Origin: Methylobacterium sp. AMS5
GTDB lineage: Bacteria; Pseudomonadota; Alphaproteobacteria; Rhizobiales; Beijerinckiaceae
DNA: 64,000 bases
Reading direction: 5' to 3'
Assembly: GCF_001542815.1 (NCBI RefSeq)
Contig: NZ_CP006992.1
Coordinates: forward strand, 3,849,501-3,913,500
Part shown: one piece after another, positions 37,381 through 46,376 of the stretch
How positions within the stretch are numbered: the stretch's first letter is position 1
Layout of the letters: each line of letters starts with the position of its first letter
Position numbers and translations under genes: made by a program
Notes under the pieces: generated by a model
The model's database searches: none
Seen by the model: the letters and a program-made list of their open reading frames with translations, nothing else
What the model was told of the DNA's origin: nothing

Positions 37381-37410
37381 AGACCCGCCACCACGATCGG
37401 CGATCGACCG

Positions 37411-37438
37411 AGAGCCGCCCCGACCGGGCGGCTCTTTT
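37411..37438 (+). terminator. intrinsic terminator of the PBP1A gene
   Basis: AGAGCCGCCC pairs perfectly with GGGCGGCTCT across a 5-base loop and is followed directly by TTTCGTTT. It begins 31 bp after the stop codon. Confidence 0.9.
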
Positions 37439-37661
37439 CGTTTCGGAGGGGTCTCGATGGCGGATCGTATTCAACGACAACGTTCTTCGCCCGGATGCCG
37501 TACGATGAAGAACGAGCTTTCGCGATGAGCTGAAAAAACGCCCAATCATTCCTTTGACGATAGCTTGTTCCGCAGCAATGATCCGACACAACAAGATGAT
37601 GAAGCCGAAAAAACCGCATTCATCTCGAACTGTTCCAGATCAAAGCGAGCGCCGCGCCACC

Positions 37662-38774
37662 ATGTCGCTTCAAAACCCGTCCTCCGCCTCCGAACCGATC
37701 CGCTTCGCCTACTGGGTGCCCAACGTCTCGGGCGGCCTCGTCATCAGCAAGATCGCGCAGCGCACGAGCTGGGACGCGGACTATAATCGCAAGCTCGCGC
37801 AGATCGCGGAGGCGGCGGGCTTCGACTACGCGCTGACCCAGATCCGCTTCACCGCCGGCTACGGTGCCGAGTACCAGCACGAATCGGTCGCCTTCAGCCA
37901 CGCGCTGGCCGCCGCCACGACCCGGCTGACGGTGATCGCCGCGATCCTGCCCGGCCCCTGGAACCCGACGCTCGCGGCCAAGCAGATCGCCACGATCGCC
38001 CAGCTCACGGAAGGACGGATCGCGGTCAACATCGTCTCGGGCTGGTTCTCCGGCGAGTTCCGGGCGATCGGCGAGCCCTGGCTCGACCACGACGAGCGCT
38101 ACCGCCGCTCGGAGGAGTTCATCCGGTCCTTGCGCGGGATCTGGACGCAGGACGCCTTCAGCTTCCGCGGCGACTTCTACCGCTACACGAACTACACCCT
38201 GAAGCCGAAGCCGGGGCCGAACCTGCCGGAGATCTTCCAGGGCGGCTCCTCGCGCGCCGCCCGCGACATGGCCGCCCGCGTCTCCGACTGGTATTTTACG
38301 AATGGCAACACGCCCGATGGCGTGCGGGCGCAGGTCGAGGATCTGCGCGCCAAGGCCCAGGCGAACGGCCATTCCGTGAAGGTCGGCGTCAACGCCTTCG
38401 TCATCGCCCGCGAGACGGAGGAGGAGGCCCGCGCCGTCCTTCAGGAGATCATCGAGAATGCCGATCCGGACGCGGTGAAGGCCTTCGGCCACGAGGTGAA
38501 GAACGCCGGTAAGGCCTCCCCCGAAGGCGAGGGCAACTGGGCAAAATCCAGCTTCGAGGATCTCGTCCAGTACAACGACGGCTTCAAGACCAACCTGATC
38601 GGCACGCCCGACCAGATCGCCGAGCGCATCCTCGCCCTCAAGGATGCCGGCGTCGATCTCGCCCTGCTCGCCTTCCTGCACTTCCAGGAGGAGGTGCAAT
38701 ATTTCGGCGAGCACGTGATCCCGCGGGTCCGCGCGCTGGAAGCCGCCCGCGAGCGCCGGGCCGAGGCAGCCTGA
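37662..38774 (+). CDS. sfnG: dimethyl-sulfone monooxygenase SfnG
   Basis: This is a 370-residue luciferase-like FMNH2-dependent monooxygenase. SfnG converts dimethyl sulfone to methanesulfinate and formaldehyde, an early step in using sulfone sulfur. Family features seen are IRFAYWVPNVSGGLVISKI at the N-terminus, the LLM signature ATIAQLTEGRIAVNIVSGW, NLPEIFQGGSSRAARDMAA and the C-terminal GTPDQIAERILALKDAGVDL. The start at 37662 matches the family N-terminus; a TTG 108 bases upstream is unlikely. SfnB follows after 198 bp. A flavin reductase partner is not in this window. Formaldehyde release would suit a methylotroph. Confidence 0.9.
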   Translation: MSLQNPSSASEPIRFAYWVPNVSGGLVISKIAQRTSWDADYNRKLAQIAEAAGFDYALTQIRFTAGYGAEYQHESVAFSHALAAATTRLTVIAAILPGPWNPTLAAKQIATIAQLTEGRIAVNIVSGWFSGEFRAIGEPWLDHDERYRRSEEFIRSLRGIWTQDAFSFRGDFYRYTNYTLKPKPGPNLPEIFQGGSSRAARDMAARVSDWYFTNGNTPDGVRAQVEDLRAKAQANGHSVKVGVNAFVIARETEEEARAVLQEIIENADPDAVKAFGHEVKNAGKASPEGEGNWAKSSFEDLVQYNDGFKTNLIGTPDQIAERILALKDAGVDLALLAFLHFQEEVQYFGEHVIPRVRALEAARERRAEAA

Positions 38775-38798
38775 CCTTCACGCTCGTCCCACCCGCAT

Positions 38799-38906
38799 CC
38801 TCATCCTGAGGTGCTGCGCAGCCGCTTCGAAGGATCCTCCGGATCCCGCGCGATCCCCGGAGGATCCTTCGAGGGCGACGCTCCGCGCCGCCACCTCAGG
38901 ATGAGG
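38799..38906. repeat. large interrupted palindrome between sfnG and sfnB
   Basis: CCTCATCCTGAGGTG at the left pairs with CACCTCAGGATGAGG at the right. Inside, GAAGGATCCTCCGG pairs with CCGGAGGATCCTTC. Even the outer flanks (CGTCCCACCC, GGGTGGGACG) are inverted. CTCATCCTGAGG-type elements are a common dispersed repeat in Hyphomicrobiales genomes. The transcript would form a very long hairpin within the sfn unit. Confidence 0.9.
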
Positions 38907-38972
38907 GGAGAGGGTGGGACGCGGCTCTTCCGATCACCTCCCACTTCCCTCTCAACCGACGGAGACCGCTCC

Positions 38973-40232
38973 ATGACCATTGCCGTCAATCCCACCACGG
39001 CCGAGGCCGGCAGCCGGCCGCAGGGCGTGCCGGGGCCTGCCCGCCCCGCGACCCCGGCCCATGTCATCCGCGACGACGCCGAGGCGATCCGCATCGCCCA
39101 CGAACTGGCGAAAGAATTCCGCGAGGGCGCTTCGGAGCGCGACCGCACCAACGCCCGCCCGCTCGCCGAGCTCGACGCCTTCTCCCAGAGCGGCCTGTGG
39201 TCGATCAACGTGCCGCGGGCCTATGGCGGGCCGGAGGTCTCCTACAAGACGCTGGCGCAGGTGATCGCGATCATCGCCGCCGCCGACCCCTCCATCGCGC
39301 AGATCGCGCAGAACCATCTCGGCATCGTCGCGGCGGTCCGCACGGTCTCCGATCCGGAGCAGCAGGCGCTTCTCTTCGGGCAAGTCCTGAAGGGCACCCG
39401 CTTCGGCAACGCCTTCTCCGAGCGCGGCACCAAGCGCGCCGCCGAGTTCGAGACCCGCTTCACCGATCACGGCGACCACGTCATCGTGCGCGGCCAGAAG
39501 TTCTACTCGTCGGGCGCGCTCCTCGCTCATCTCGTGCCGATCGTCGCTCTCGATGCGGAGGGCCGCGCCTGGTACGCCATCGCCGAGCGCGATGCGCCAG
39601 GCCTCACCGTGATCGACGACTGGTCGGCCTTCGGCCAGCGGGGCACGGCCAGCGGCACCGTCATCATCGAGGATGTGCGGGTGGAAAAAAGCCACCTCGT
39701 GCCGGGCTACCGCGCCTATGAAGCACCGCGGGCCGATGGCGCCATCTTCCAGATCATCCAGGCCGCCGTCGATGCCGGGATCGGCCGCGAGGCGCTCGAC
39801 GACACCATCGACTTCGTGCGCGAGAAGGCGCGCCCCTGGATCGACAGCGGCGGGGAGCGGGCCTCCGACGACCCCTACACCATCCGCAGCATCGGCGACC
39901 TGACGATCCGCCAGCACGCGGCCGAAGCCCTGCTCGACCGGGCGGGACTGGCCATCGACGCCGCGCTGGCAAACCCGACGGCCGAGAGCGTGGCCGCGGC
40001 CCAGATCGCGGTCGCCGAGGCCAAGGTGCTGACCACCGAGACCGCGCTCGCCGCCGCCAACACCCTGTTCGAACTCTCCGGCACCCGCTCGACGCTGGCC
40101 GAGCACAACCTCGACCGCCACTGGCGCAACGCCCGCACCCACACGCTTCACGATCCCGTGCGCTGGAAATACGCGATCATCGGCAACCACGCGCTGAACG
40201 GGGTGAACCCGCCGCTCCACGCCTGGAGCTGA
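38973..40232 (+). CDS. sfnB: SfnB-family sulfur-acquisition oxidoreductase
   Basis: This is a 419-residue flavoprotein of the acyl-CoA dehydrogenase / DszC-like monooxygenase fold. SfnB family members are induced under sulfate limitation and cluster with sfnG. Seen are SQSGLWSINVPRAYGGPEVSY, QIAQNHLGIVAAVRTVSDPEQQ, GTRFGNAFSERGTKRAAEFE, the flavin and substrate site GQKFYSSGALLAHLVPIVAL, and the C-terminal HNLDRHWRNARTHTLHDP that marks the DszC-like group. The precise substrate is unknown, perhaps a sulfone, sulfonate or thioether. The start at 38973 follows GGAG and fits the family. Confidence 0.88.
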   Translation: MTIAVNPTTAEAGSRPQGVPGPARPATPAHVIRDDAEAIRIAHELAKEFREGASERDRTNARPLAELDAFSQSGLWSINVPRAYGGPEVSYKTLAQVIAIIAAADPSIAQIAQNHLGIVAAVRTVSDPEQQALLFGQVLKGTRFGNAFSERGTKRAAEFETRFTDHGDHVIVRGQKFYSSGALLAHLVPIVALDAEGRAWYAIAERDAPGLTVIDDWSAFGQRGTASGTVIIEDVRVEKSHLVPGYRAYEAPRADGAIFQIIQAAVDAGIGREALDDTIDFVREKARPWIDSGGERASDDPYTIRSIGDLTIRQHAAEALLDRAGLAIDAALANPTAESVAAAQIAVAEAKVLTTETALAAANTLFELSGTRSTLAEHNLDRHWRNARTHTLHDPVRWKYAIIGNHALNGVNPPLHAWS

Positions 40233-40307
40233 GAACCGCGGCGGGCAGCTTGGCGTGCCGTCCGCTCGTTCGATCCTCGGGGCCGGACGACGGACGGAGC
40301 CGGAACC

Positions 40308-40727
40308 ATGGCGCGCCACACCCACCGGACATGGCTTCCCACCCTGGCGAAGCCGAAGCCGGCCTTGCCCGGCGAGGAGGAGAAGCGGACGATCGTCTCC
40401 GCCTGCGAGACGTTCATCCGCGACGTGCTCAAGCCCCGCTTCCTGCCGGAGATCCGGCCGAGCGAATTCAACGATGTCGTCGATCTCCGCGGCGCTTGGT
40501 CCAGGGGCCGCTACCGCTTCCTGATGCGCTATCGCGTCGGATCGGGGGCGAATGCGAGCGAGGCATTCGACGCACCCTTCGCCCGCATCGTCCGGACGGG
40601 CCGCGACCGCTTCGACATCGACGGGATGCGCCACACCGGGCAGTGGTGGCCGCTCCACGAGGGCAAGACCCTGGCGGAAGCCTTGCACATTCTCGAAACC
40701 GATGGCGTCCTGTTCCCCCATTGCTGA
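40308..40727 (+). CDS. DUF3024-type protein
   Basis: This is a 139-residue protein with the DUF3024 pattern: ACETFIRDVLKPRFLPEIRP, then VVDLRGAWSRGRYRFLMRYR, and an ending with ARIVRTGRDRFDIDGMRHTGQWWPL. The function is unknown in the family. It is followed 19 bp later by a hypothetical gene with which it appears to be paired, and both may form one transcript. From memory, DUF3024 genes often sit beside genes for SWIM zinc-finger proteins, but none is seen here. Confidence 0.78.
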   Translation: MARHTHRTWLPTLAKPKPALPGEEEKRTIVSACETFIRDVLKPRFLPEIRPSEFNDVVDLRGAWSRGRYRFLMRYRVGSGANASEAFDAPFARIVRTGRDRFDIDGMRHTGQWWPLHEGKTLAEALHILETDGVLFPHC

Positions 40728-40746
40728 AGAGCACGGAGGCGGAGCG

Positions 40747-41865
40747 GTGAGCGAATACCAGTACTACGCCTTCCAGGCGGTGGACCGGCCGCTCTCGAAG
40801 GGCGACCGGGCGGCCCTTCGCGCGATCTCGACGCGGGCCGAGATCACCGCCACGACCTTCGAGAACCATTACGAGTGGGGCGACCTCAAGGGCGATCCCA
40901 AGGCGTTCATGGACCGCTGGTTCGACGTCCACCTCTACCTCGCGAACTGGGGCACCCGCCGGCTGATGCTGCGCCTGCCCAGGCGGCTGATCGACCGGGC
41001 CACGCTGGCGCACTTCGTCGGCGCGTACGACGGCGCCACGCTGCACGCCTCTGGCGACACCCTGATCCTCGACATCACGCACGATCCCGAAGAGCCCGAC
41101 GACGAATGGCTCGACGACGGCAGCGGCCGGCTCGGCGAGTTGGCGCCCCTACGGGCCGACCTCCTCGCGGGCGACCTGCGGATGCTCTACCTCGTCTGGC
41201 TGATGGCGGCGGAAGCGGGCGCGCTCACCGACGACACGCCCGAGCCGCTGCCCGGCCTTCGCCCACTGACCGGGGCGCTCGCCGCCTTCGCGCAGTTCTT
41301 CGGGATCGACGCGGATCTCGTCGCGGCCGCGGCCGAGCGGAAGCCGGCCGCTTCCGACGCCGCACCGACGGCCGCGCGGGCGGCGGTCGAGGCCCTACCG
41401 GAGGCCGAGAAGACCGCGCTGCTCCTGCGGGTTCTGGACGGTGACGGGCTGGTCGGCACGGAACTGCGCCGCCTCGCCCGCGTCCCGGCCGACGAAGACG
41501 GCCCCCGGCGCACGCTGGGAACGCTGCGGGCGCGGGCGGCGGCGATCCGCGCGGCGCGGGCGAAGGCGGAGGCCGAACGGCGCGAGGCCGAGCGGCAGCG
41601 TCAGGCGAAGGAGGCCGAGAAGGCCCGCCGGGCCCGCGTCGCCGCGGTGATGGAGCGGGGCGAGCGGGCATGGCAGGAGGTCGAGGACGAGGCGGAACGG
41701 CGCAACGCCTCCGGCTACGACCGGGCGGCCCAACTCCTCGGCGACCTGAAGAGCATCGCCGAGGACGCCGGCACCTCGGATGCGTTCCGTAAGCGCATCG
41801 CCGGGATCCGCGAGCGCCACGCCCGCAAGCCGCGCTTCATCGAGCGGCTCGACGCGCTCCGATAG
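40747..41865 (+). CDS. hypothetical protein with a charged coiled-coil tail
   Basis: This is a 372-residue protein with no named domain. The GTG start follows GGAGGCGGAGCG. The N-terminal domain (residues 1-130) opens with SEYQYYAFQAVDRPLSKGD and contains TTFENHYEWGDLKGDPKAFM and WFDVHLYLANWGTRRLMLRL, a pattern I recognise from widely distributed hypothetical proteins. Residues 260-330 are alanine-, glutamate- and arginine-rich with heptads (AKAEAERREAERQRQAKEAE), predicting a long coiled coil. The protein is soluble. The tight spacing after the DUF3024 gene suggests a two-protein unit. Confidence 0.78.
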   Translation: MSEYQYYAFQAVDRPLSKGDRAALRAISTRAEITATTFENHYEWGDLKGDPKAFMDRWFDVHLYLANWGTRRLMLRLPRRLIDRATLAHFVGAYDGATLHASGDTLILDITHDPEEPDDEWLDDGSGRLGELAPLRADLLAGDLRMLYLVWLMAAEAGALTDDTPEPLPGLRPLTGALAAFAQFFGIDADLVAAAAERKPAASDAAPTAARAAVEALPEAEKTALLLRVLDGDGLVGTELRRLARVPADEDGPRRTLGTLRARAAAIRAARAKAEAERREAERQRQAKEAEKARRARVAAVMERGERAWQEVEDEAERRNASGYDRAAQLLGDLKSIAEDAGTSDAFRKRIAGIRERHARKPRFIERLDALR

Positions 41866-41999
41866 CGAGCCTGCGCCATAGGGGCGCGGCGCTAGATCGG
41901 ATCAACTTGAGCGCTGTCGCGTTCCGCCTGTCAGATTTCGATCCATTCCAGACTGGCCGCCACAAGCGGCCGGTCCGGATGCGCGGGACGGCAGGCCTG

Positions 42000-42650
42000 A
42001 TGACGGACCATTCGACGAGAGACCGGCGCTTCGATCCATCGCGCCGCACGGTGATGGGAAGCTGCGCCGCGCTGGCGACACTGGGGGCTTCCCTGCGCGG
42101 CCGGGCGGAGGCCGCCCCGGTGGCGGTCGATCCGCAGCCGCAGACCATGCCGGTCTCGCTGGAGATCAACGGCACCCGGCACAATCTCACCCTCGACACC
42201 CGCACGACCCTGCTCGACGCGCTGCGCGAGCATCTCGACCTCAACGGCTCGAAGAAGGGCTGCGACCACGGCCAGTGCGGCGCCTGCACGGTGCTGGTGA
42301 ACGGCCGGCGCATCAATTCCTGCCTCTCCCTCGCCGTGATGCACGAGGGCGACAGCGTCACCACGATCGAGGGGCTGGCGGATGGGGACAGCCTGCACCC
42401 GCTCCAGGCCGCCTTCCTGCACCATGACGGCTACCAGTGCGGCTACTGCACGCCGGGCCAGATCTGCTCGGCCAAGGGCATGCTCTCCGAGCTCGAGGCC
42501 GGCTGGCCGAGCCACGTGACGGGCGACCTGACGCAGAAGGCCTCGCTCACGGACGAAGAGATCCGCGAGCGGATGAGCGGCAACATCTGCCGCTGCTCGG
42601 CCTATCCCAACATCGTCGCGGCGATCCGCGACGCCAGCACCAAGATCTGA
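42000..42650 (+). CDS. paoA: aldehyde/xanthine oxidoreductase [2Fe-2S] subunit (PaoA-like)
   Basis: This is a 216-residue iron-sulfur subunit. A twin-arginine signal is seen ([20 protein letters not shown]), so the complex is probably exported folded to the periplasm like E. coli PaoABC. The plant-type [2Fe-2S] cluster motif is [15 protein letters not shown] with a first cysteine in KKGCDHG, and the second cluster is [14 protein letters not shown] and ICRCSAYP. The start at 42000 is chosen; longer frames to 41979 and 41907 are possible. It is the first gene of a three-gene operon with the FAD and molybdenum subunits; modC at the window start belongs to molybdate uptake. Confidence 0.93.
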   Translation: MTDHSTRDRRFDPSRRTVMGSCAALATLGASLRGRAEAAPVAVDPQPQTMPVSLEINGTRHNLTLDTRTTLLDALREHLDLNGSKKGCDHGQCGACTVLVNGRRINSCLSLAVMHEGDSVTTIEGLADGDSLHPLQAAFLHHDGYQCGYCTPGQICSAKGMLSELEAGWPSHVTGDLTQKASLTDEEIRERMSGNICRCSAYPNIVAAIRDASTKI

Positions 42651-42663
42651 GGAGGCGAACCCC

Positions 42664-43638
42664 ATGAAGGCTTTCGCCTATGAGCGTCCCGCCACGGTTC
42701 AGGACGCCGCGCGCCTTGCCGCCGAGCGGCCCGGCGCCCGCTTCATCGCCGGCGGCACCAACCTGCTCGACCTGATGAAGCTTCAGATCGAGACGCCCGC
42801 CACCCTGATCGACGTCAACCGCCTGCCGCTCGCCGAGGTGACCGATACCGACGACGGCGGCCTGCGCATCGGCGCGCTGGTGCGCAATTCCGATCTCGCC
42901 GCGCATCCGCGGGTGCGCAAGGATTACGCGGTGCTGGGCAAAGCCCTGCTCGCGGGCGCCTCGGGCCAGTTGCGCAACAAGGCGACGACCGCCGGCAACC
43001 TGCTCCAGCGGACCCGTTGCTACTATTTCTACGACACGACCAAGCCCTGCAACAAGCGCGAGCCGGGCTCGGGCTGCGCGGCCATCGGCGGGTTCAACCG
43101 GATCATGGCGGTGCTGGGGGCGAGCGACGCCTGCATCGCCACCAACCCCTCCGACATGAACGTGGCGATGCGCGTCCTCGACGCCACCGTCGAGACGGTC
43201 GATCCGCAGGGCGCGCGGCGCAGCATCGCCATGGCAGACTTCCACCGCCTGCCCGGCGACACGCCGCAGATCGAGACCGACCTGAAGGCCGGCGAACTCA
43301 TCACCGCCGTGACGCTCCCCAAGCCGGTCGAGGGCGTGCACCTCTATCGCAAGGTCCGCGATCGGGCTTCTTATGCCTTCGCCACGGTCTCGGTCGCCGC
43401 GATCATCGCGAAGGGCGAGGGCGACAAGCCGAAGCTGGCCAAGCTCGCCTTCGGTGGGCTGGCGCACAAGCCCTGGCGGGTCGCGGCGGCGGAGGCCGCC
43501 TTGGTCGAGACCGGCTCGGCCGATGCCGCTTCTGAGCGGGTGCTGGACGGCGCCCGCGGCCAGGGCTCCAACGACTTCAAGATCCCGCTCACCCGCCGGA
43601 CGCTCCGCGCCACCATCGCCGAAGCCCTGCGCGCCTGA
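42664..43638 (+). CDS. paoB: aldehyde/xanthine oxidoreductase FAD subunit (PaoB-like)
   Basis: This is a 324-residue FAD-binding medium subunit. The FAD motif is [17 protein letters not shown], and a second motif is [23 protein letters not shown]. Next comes a cysteine-containing loop ([21 protein letters not shown], with further Cys in ASDACI) that in E. coli PaoB binds an extra [4Fe-4S] cluster. This supports the Pao-type assignment over plain xanthine dehydrogenase. It carries electrons between the [2Fe-2S] clusters and the acceptor. It starts 13 bp after paoA and ends 13 bp before paoC, so the genes are in one operon. Confidence 0.93.
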   Translation: MKAFAYERPATVQDAARLAAERPGARFIAGGTNLLDLMKLQIETPATLIDVNRLPLAEVTDTDDGGLRIGALVRNSDLAAHPRVRKDYAVLGKALLAGASGQLRNKATTAGNLLQRTRCYYFYDTTKPCNKREPGSGCAAIGGFNRIMAVLGASDACIATNPSDMNVAMRVLDATVETVDPQGARRSIAMADFHRLPGDTPQIETDLKAGELITAVTLPKPVEGVHLYRKVRDRASYAFATVSVAAIIAKGEGDKPKLAKLAFGGLAHKPWRVAAAEAALVETGSADAASERVLDGARGQGSNDFKIPLTRRTLRATIAEALRA

Positions 43639-43651
43639 GGATTCTCGCTCC

Positions 43652-45886
43652 ATGGATATGAACCAGCCGATCGGCGCGACGCCCCTCGACGGCAAGCCGG
43701 ACGGGCTCGTCGGCCGTCCCATCGACCGCATCGACGGGCGCCTCAAGGTCACGGGCGCGGCGCCCTACGCCTACGAGACCCGCGACCTGAAGAACCCCGC
43801 CTACGGCTTCCTCGTCGAAGCCGGCATCGCCAAGGGCCGCATCCGCAGCCTCGACGTCTCCGCGGCCAAGCGCGCGCCGGGCGTGCTGCTCGTGATGACC
43901 CACGAGAACGTGCCGGAGCAGGGCGAGAAGAAGGAGCAGGTCTACCCGCAATTGCAGGGCACCGAGATCCGCTTCCACGGCCAGCCCATCGCCTTCGTCG
44001 TCGCGCAGAGCTTCGAGCAGGCCCGCGCGGCGGCCGCCCTCGTGCGGGCCGAGTACGACGTCGAGAAGCCGGAAGCCTCGCTGAAGGCGGCCCGGCCCGC
44101 GGCGATCGAACCGAAGCCGGCGCAGACGCCGCCCGATTCCAAGCTCGGCGATTTCGACGGCGCCTTCGCCGGCGCCCCGGTGAAGCTCGACGTGGAATAC
44201 ACCACCCCGGTGCAGATCCACGCGCAGATGGAGCCGCACGCCACCATCGCCTCGTGGGAGGCGGGGCCGGACGGCGAGCGGGTGACGCTCTACACCGCCA
44301 ACCAGATGCTCAACCGTGGCCAGGCCTCGCTGGCCTCGGTCTTGAAGCTCAAGCCCGAGAACGTGCGGCTCGTCTCGCACTATATCGGCGGCGGCTTCGG
44401 CTCGAAGCTCCAGCCGCAGCCCGAGGCGACGCTCGCCGCGCTGGCCTCCAAGAGCCTCAAGCGCCCGGTGAAGGTGGCCCTGACCCGCCAGCAGGAATTC
44501 CACGTCGCGACGCACCGCACGGACACGATCCAGCGCATTCGGCTCGGTGCCGACGAGAACGGGCGGCTGACCGCGATCGCCCACGAATCCTGGTCGGCGA
44601 CCGCGCCGGGCGACGTCTTCTACGAGACCTCCGCCGTCGTCACCCGCTCGCTCTACGCGGCGCAGAACCGCCTGACCCGGCACCGGCTCGCCAACCTCAA
44701 CGTGCCCATCGCCTCCGCCATGCGGGCGCCGGGCGAGGCGGTCGGCCAGCTCGCCTTCGAATGCGCCATGGACGAGTTGGCCGAGCAGCTGAAGATCGAC
44801 CCGATCGAGCTGCGCATCCGCAACGAACCGGAGCAGGACCCGGAGAAGAAGGTGCCCTTCTCCACCCGCCAGCTCGTCGCCTGCATGCGCGAGGGTGCCC
44901 AGCGTTTCGGCTGGGACAAGCGCGGCGCTGTCGGCGCCAGCCGCGACGGGCAGTGGCTCGTCGGCATGGGCATGGCCGCGGCCTCGCGCCTCAACCCGCT
45001 GATGCCCTCCCAGGCGAGCGTGCGGCTCAACCCCGACGGCACCCTCACCGTACGGATGGCGATGACCGATATCGGCACCGGCACCTACACCATCCTGGCC
45101 CAGATCGCGGGCGAGATGATGGGGCTGCCGATCGAGCGCATCCGCGTCGAGATCGGCGACACCGCCTATCCGAAGGCGGCGGGCTCGGGCGGTTCGTTCG
45201 GCGCGGGCTCGGCCGGCTCGGCCCTGTTCGTGGCCTGCGACAACCTCCGTCAGGCCCTGGTGCAATCGGCCGGCATGAGTTCCGAGGCCGTTTTCGCCGA
45301 CGGCCGCGTCACCGCCGGCAACCGCTCGGAGGACCTGACGTCCCTGGCCGGGGCGCAGGGCGTCGAGGCCAAGGGCGAGATCAAGCCGGGCGCGATGAAG
45401 GAGAAGTATTCCCAGCACTCCTTCGGTGCGCATTTCGCCGAGGTCGGGGTCGACGCCGACACCGGCGAGATCCGCCTGCGGCGGATGCTCGGCGTGTTCA
45501 CCGGCGGGCGCATCCTCAACCTGAAGACCGCCCGTTCCCAGGCGCTCGGCGGCATGATCTTCGGCATCGGCGCCGCCCTCATGGAGGCGGCCGAGACCGA
45601 CACCCGCTACGGCTATTTCGTGAATCACGATCTGGCCGAGTACCACGTGCCGGCCCACGCCGACGTGCCGGCCATCGACGCGGTGTTCCTGCCCGAACTC
45701 GACGACAAGGCGAACCCGCTCAAGAGCAAGGGGCTCGGCGAGGTCAGCATCTGCGGCGCCGGGGCTGCGCTCGCCAATGCCGTCTACAACGCCACGGGCC
45801 TGCGCATCCGCGACTACCCGCTGACGCTCGACAAGGTGCTCGACGGCTGGAACGAGCGGGAGGGCGCGGTCCAGCGCCGGACCTGA
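43652..45886 (+). CDS. paoC: aldehyde/xanthine oxidoreductase molybdopterin subunit (PaoC-like)
   Basis: This is a 744-residue catalytic subunit, close to the E. coli PaoC length. It binds molybdopterin cytosine dinucleotide and oxidises aromatic or aliphatic aldehydes to acids in PaoABC. Seen are RPIDRIDGRLKVTGAAPYAYE, the conserved GGGFGSKLQPQPEATLAALA, SAMRAPGEAVGQLAFE, MTDIGTGTYTILAQIAGEM, GSGGSFGAGSAGSALF and the catalytic glutamate in SKGLGEVSICGAGAAL. The start ATG at 43652 matches the family. A hairpin follows the stop. A PaoD-like XdhC chaperone is not in the window and must be elsewhere. Confidence 0.94.
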   Translation: MDMNQPIGATPLDGKPDGLVGRPIDRIDGRLKVTGAAPYAYETRDLKNPAYGFLVEAGIAKGRIRSLDVSAAKRAPGVLLVMTHENVPEQGEKKEQVYPQLQGTEIRFHGQPIAFVVAQSFEQARAAAALVRAEYDVEKPEASLKAARPAAIEPKPAQTPPDSKLGDFDGAFAGAPVKLDVEYTTPVQIHAQMEPHATIASWEAGPDGERVTLYTANQMLNRGQASLASVLKLKPENVRLVSHYIGGGFGSKLQPQPEATLAALASKSLKRPVKVALTRQQEFHVATHRTDTIQRIRLGADENGRLTAIAHESWSATAPGDVFYETSAVVTRSLYAAQNRLTRHRLANLNVPIASAMRAPGEAVGQLAFECAMDELAEQLKIDPIELRIRNEPEQDPEKKVPFSTRQLVACMREGAQRFGWDKRGAVGASRDGQWLVGMGMAAASRLNPLMPSQASVRLNPDGTLTVRMAMTDIGTGTYTILAQIAGEMMGLPIERIRVEIGDTAYPKAAGSGGSFGAGSAGSALFVACDNLRQALVQSAGMSSEAVFADGRVTAGNRSEDLTSLAGAQGVEAKGEIKPGAMKEKYSQHSFGAHFAEVGVDADTGEIRLRRMLGVFTGGRILNLKTARSQALGGMIFGIGAALMEAAETDTRYGYFVNHDLAEYHVPAHADVPAIDAVFLPELDDKANPLKSKGLGEVSICGAGAALANAVYNATGLRIRDYPLTLDKVLDGWNEREGAVQRRT

Positions 45887-45913
45887 CCCCCTTCGCGATA
45901 ATCCGACGCGCAC

Positions 45914-45946
45914 GGCACCCGGATTGCGGAGCGTGATCCGGGTGCC
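45914..45946 (+). terminator. hairpin after the oxidoreductase operon
   Basis: GGCACCCGGAT pairs perfectly with ATCCGGGTGCC around an 11-base loop, 28 bp after the paoC stop. No T-run follows, so it is a weak or Rho-assisted terminator candidate. Confidence 0.5.
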
Positions 45947-46012
45947 CATGTCGGAATCACCGTTCCTGCGACCGTCCTCCGACGGGCTCGGGCCTGAATC
46001 TAAGTCCCCTCC

Positions 46013-46267
46013 ATGACCCGTTTTCCGATGCTCGGCGCGCTCGTCCTCAGCGGCCTCTGCCTTGCCGGCCCCGCGACGGCGCAGGCTTTCCCGAACGACG
46101 AGGCATCGGTGCGCTACCGGCAGCTCGTTCAGCAGCTTCCGCCCTCCGAGCGCCCGCGTCCGCACGATCCGCGCTGGACCACGAACGGGCTCAGCCCCAG
46201 CGTCGGACGCTTCGGCCTGCCCCTGTCGGGCCCGGCCGCCCGCGGCGGGATGACGGCCATTCGCTGA
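46013..46267 (+). CDS. small secreted hypothetical protein
   Basis: This is an 84-residue protein with a clear signal peptide (FPMLGALVLSGLCLAGPATAQA) and a probable cleavage after AQA. The mature part is about 60 residues, arginine- and proline-rich, with SERPRPHDPRWTTNGLSPS. It has no recognised domain. It lies between the oxidoreductase operon and the purine permease in the same direction. It is likely periplasmic. Confidence 0.62.
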   Translation: MTRFPMLGALVLSGLCLAGPATAQAFPNDEASVRYRQLVQQLPPSERPRPHDPRWTTNGLSPSVGRFGLPLSGPAARGGMTAIR

Positions 46268-46376
46268 GCGTTCGGGCGGGGCACGGCGCGCTGACGCGCG
46301 GCCGGTGACTGGATTGCTTCGCGGACCCTTGCGATGACGGTGCGGAACCGCTCATCCGGGAAGGGGCTGTGAGGCG

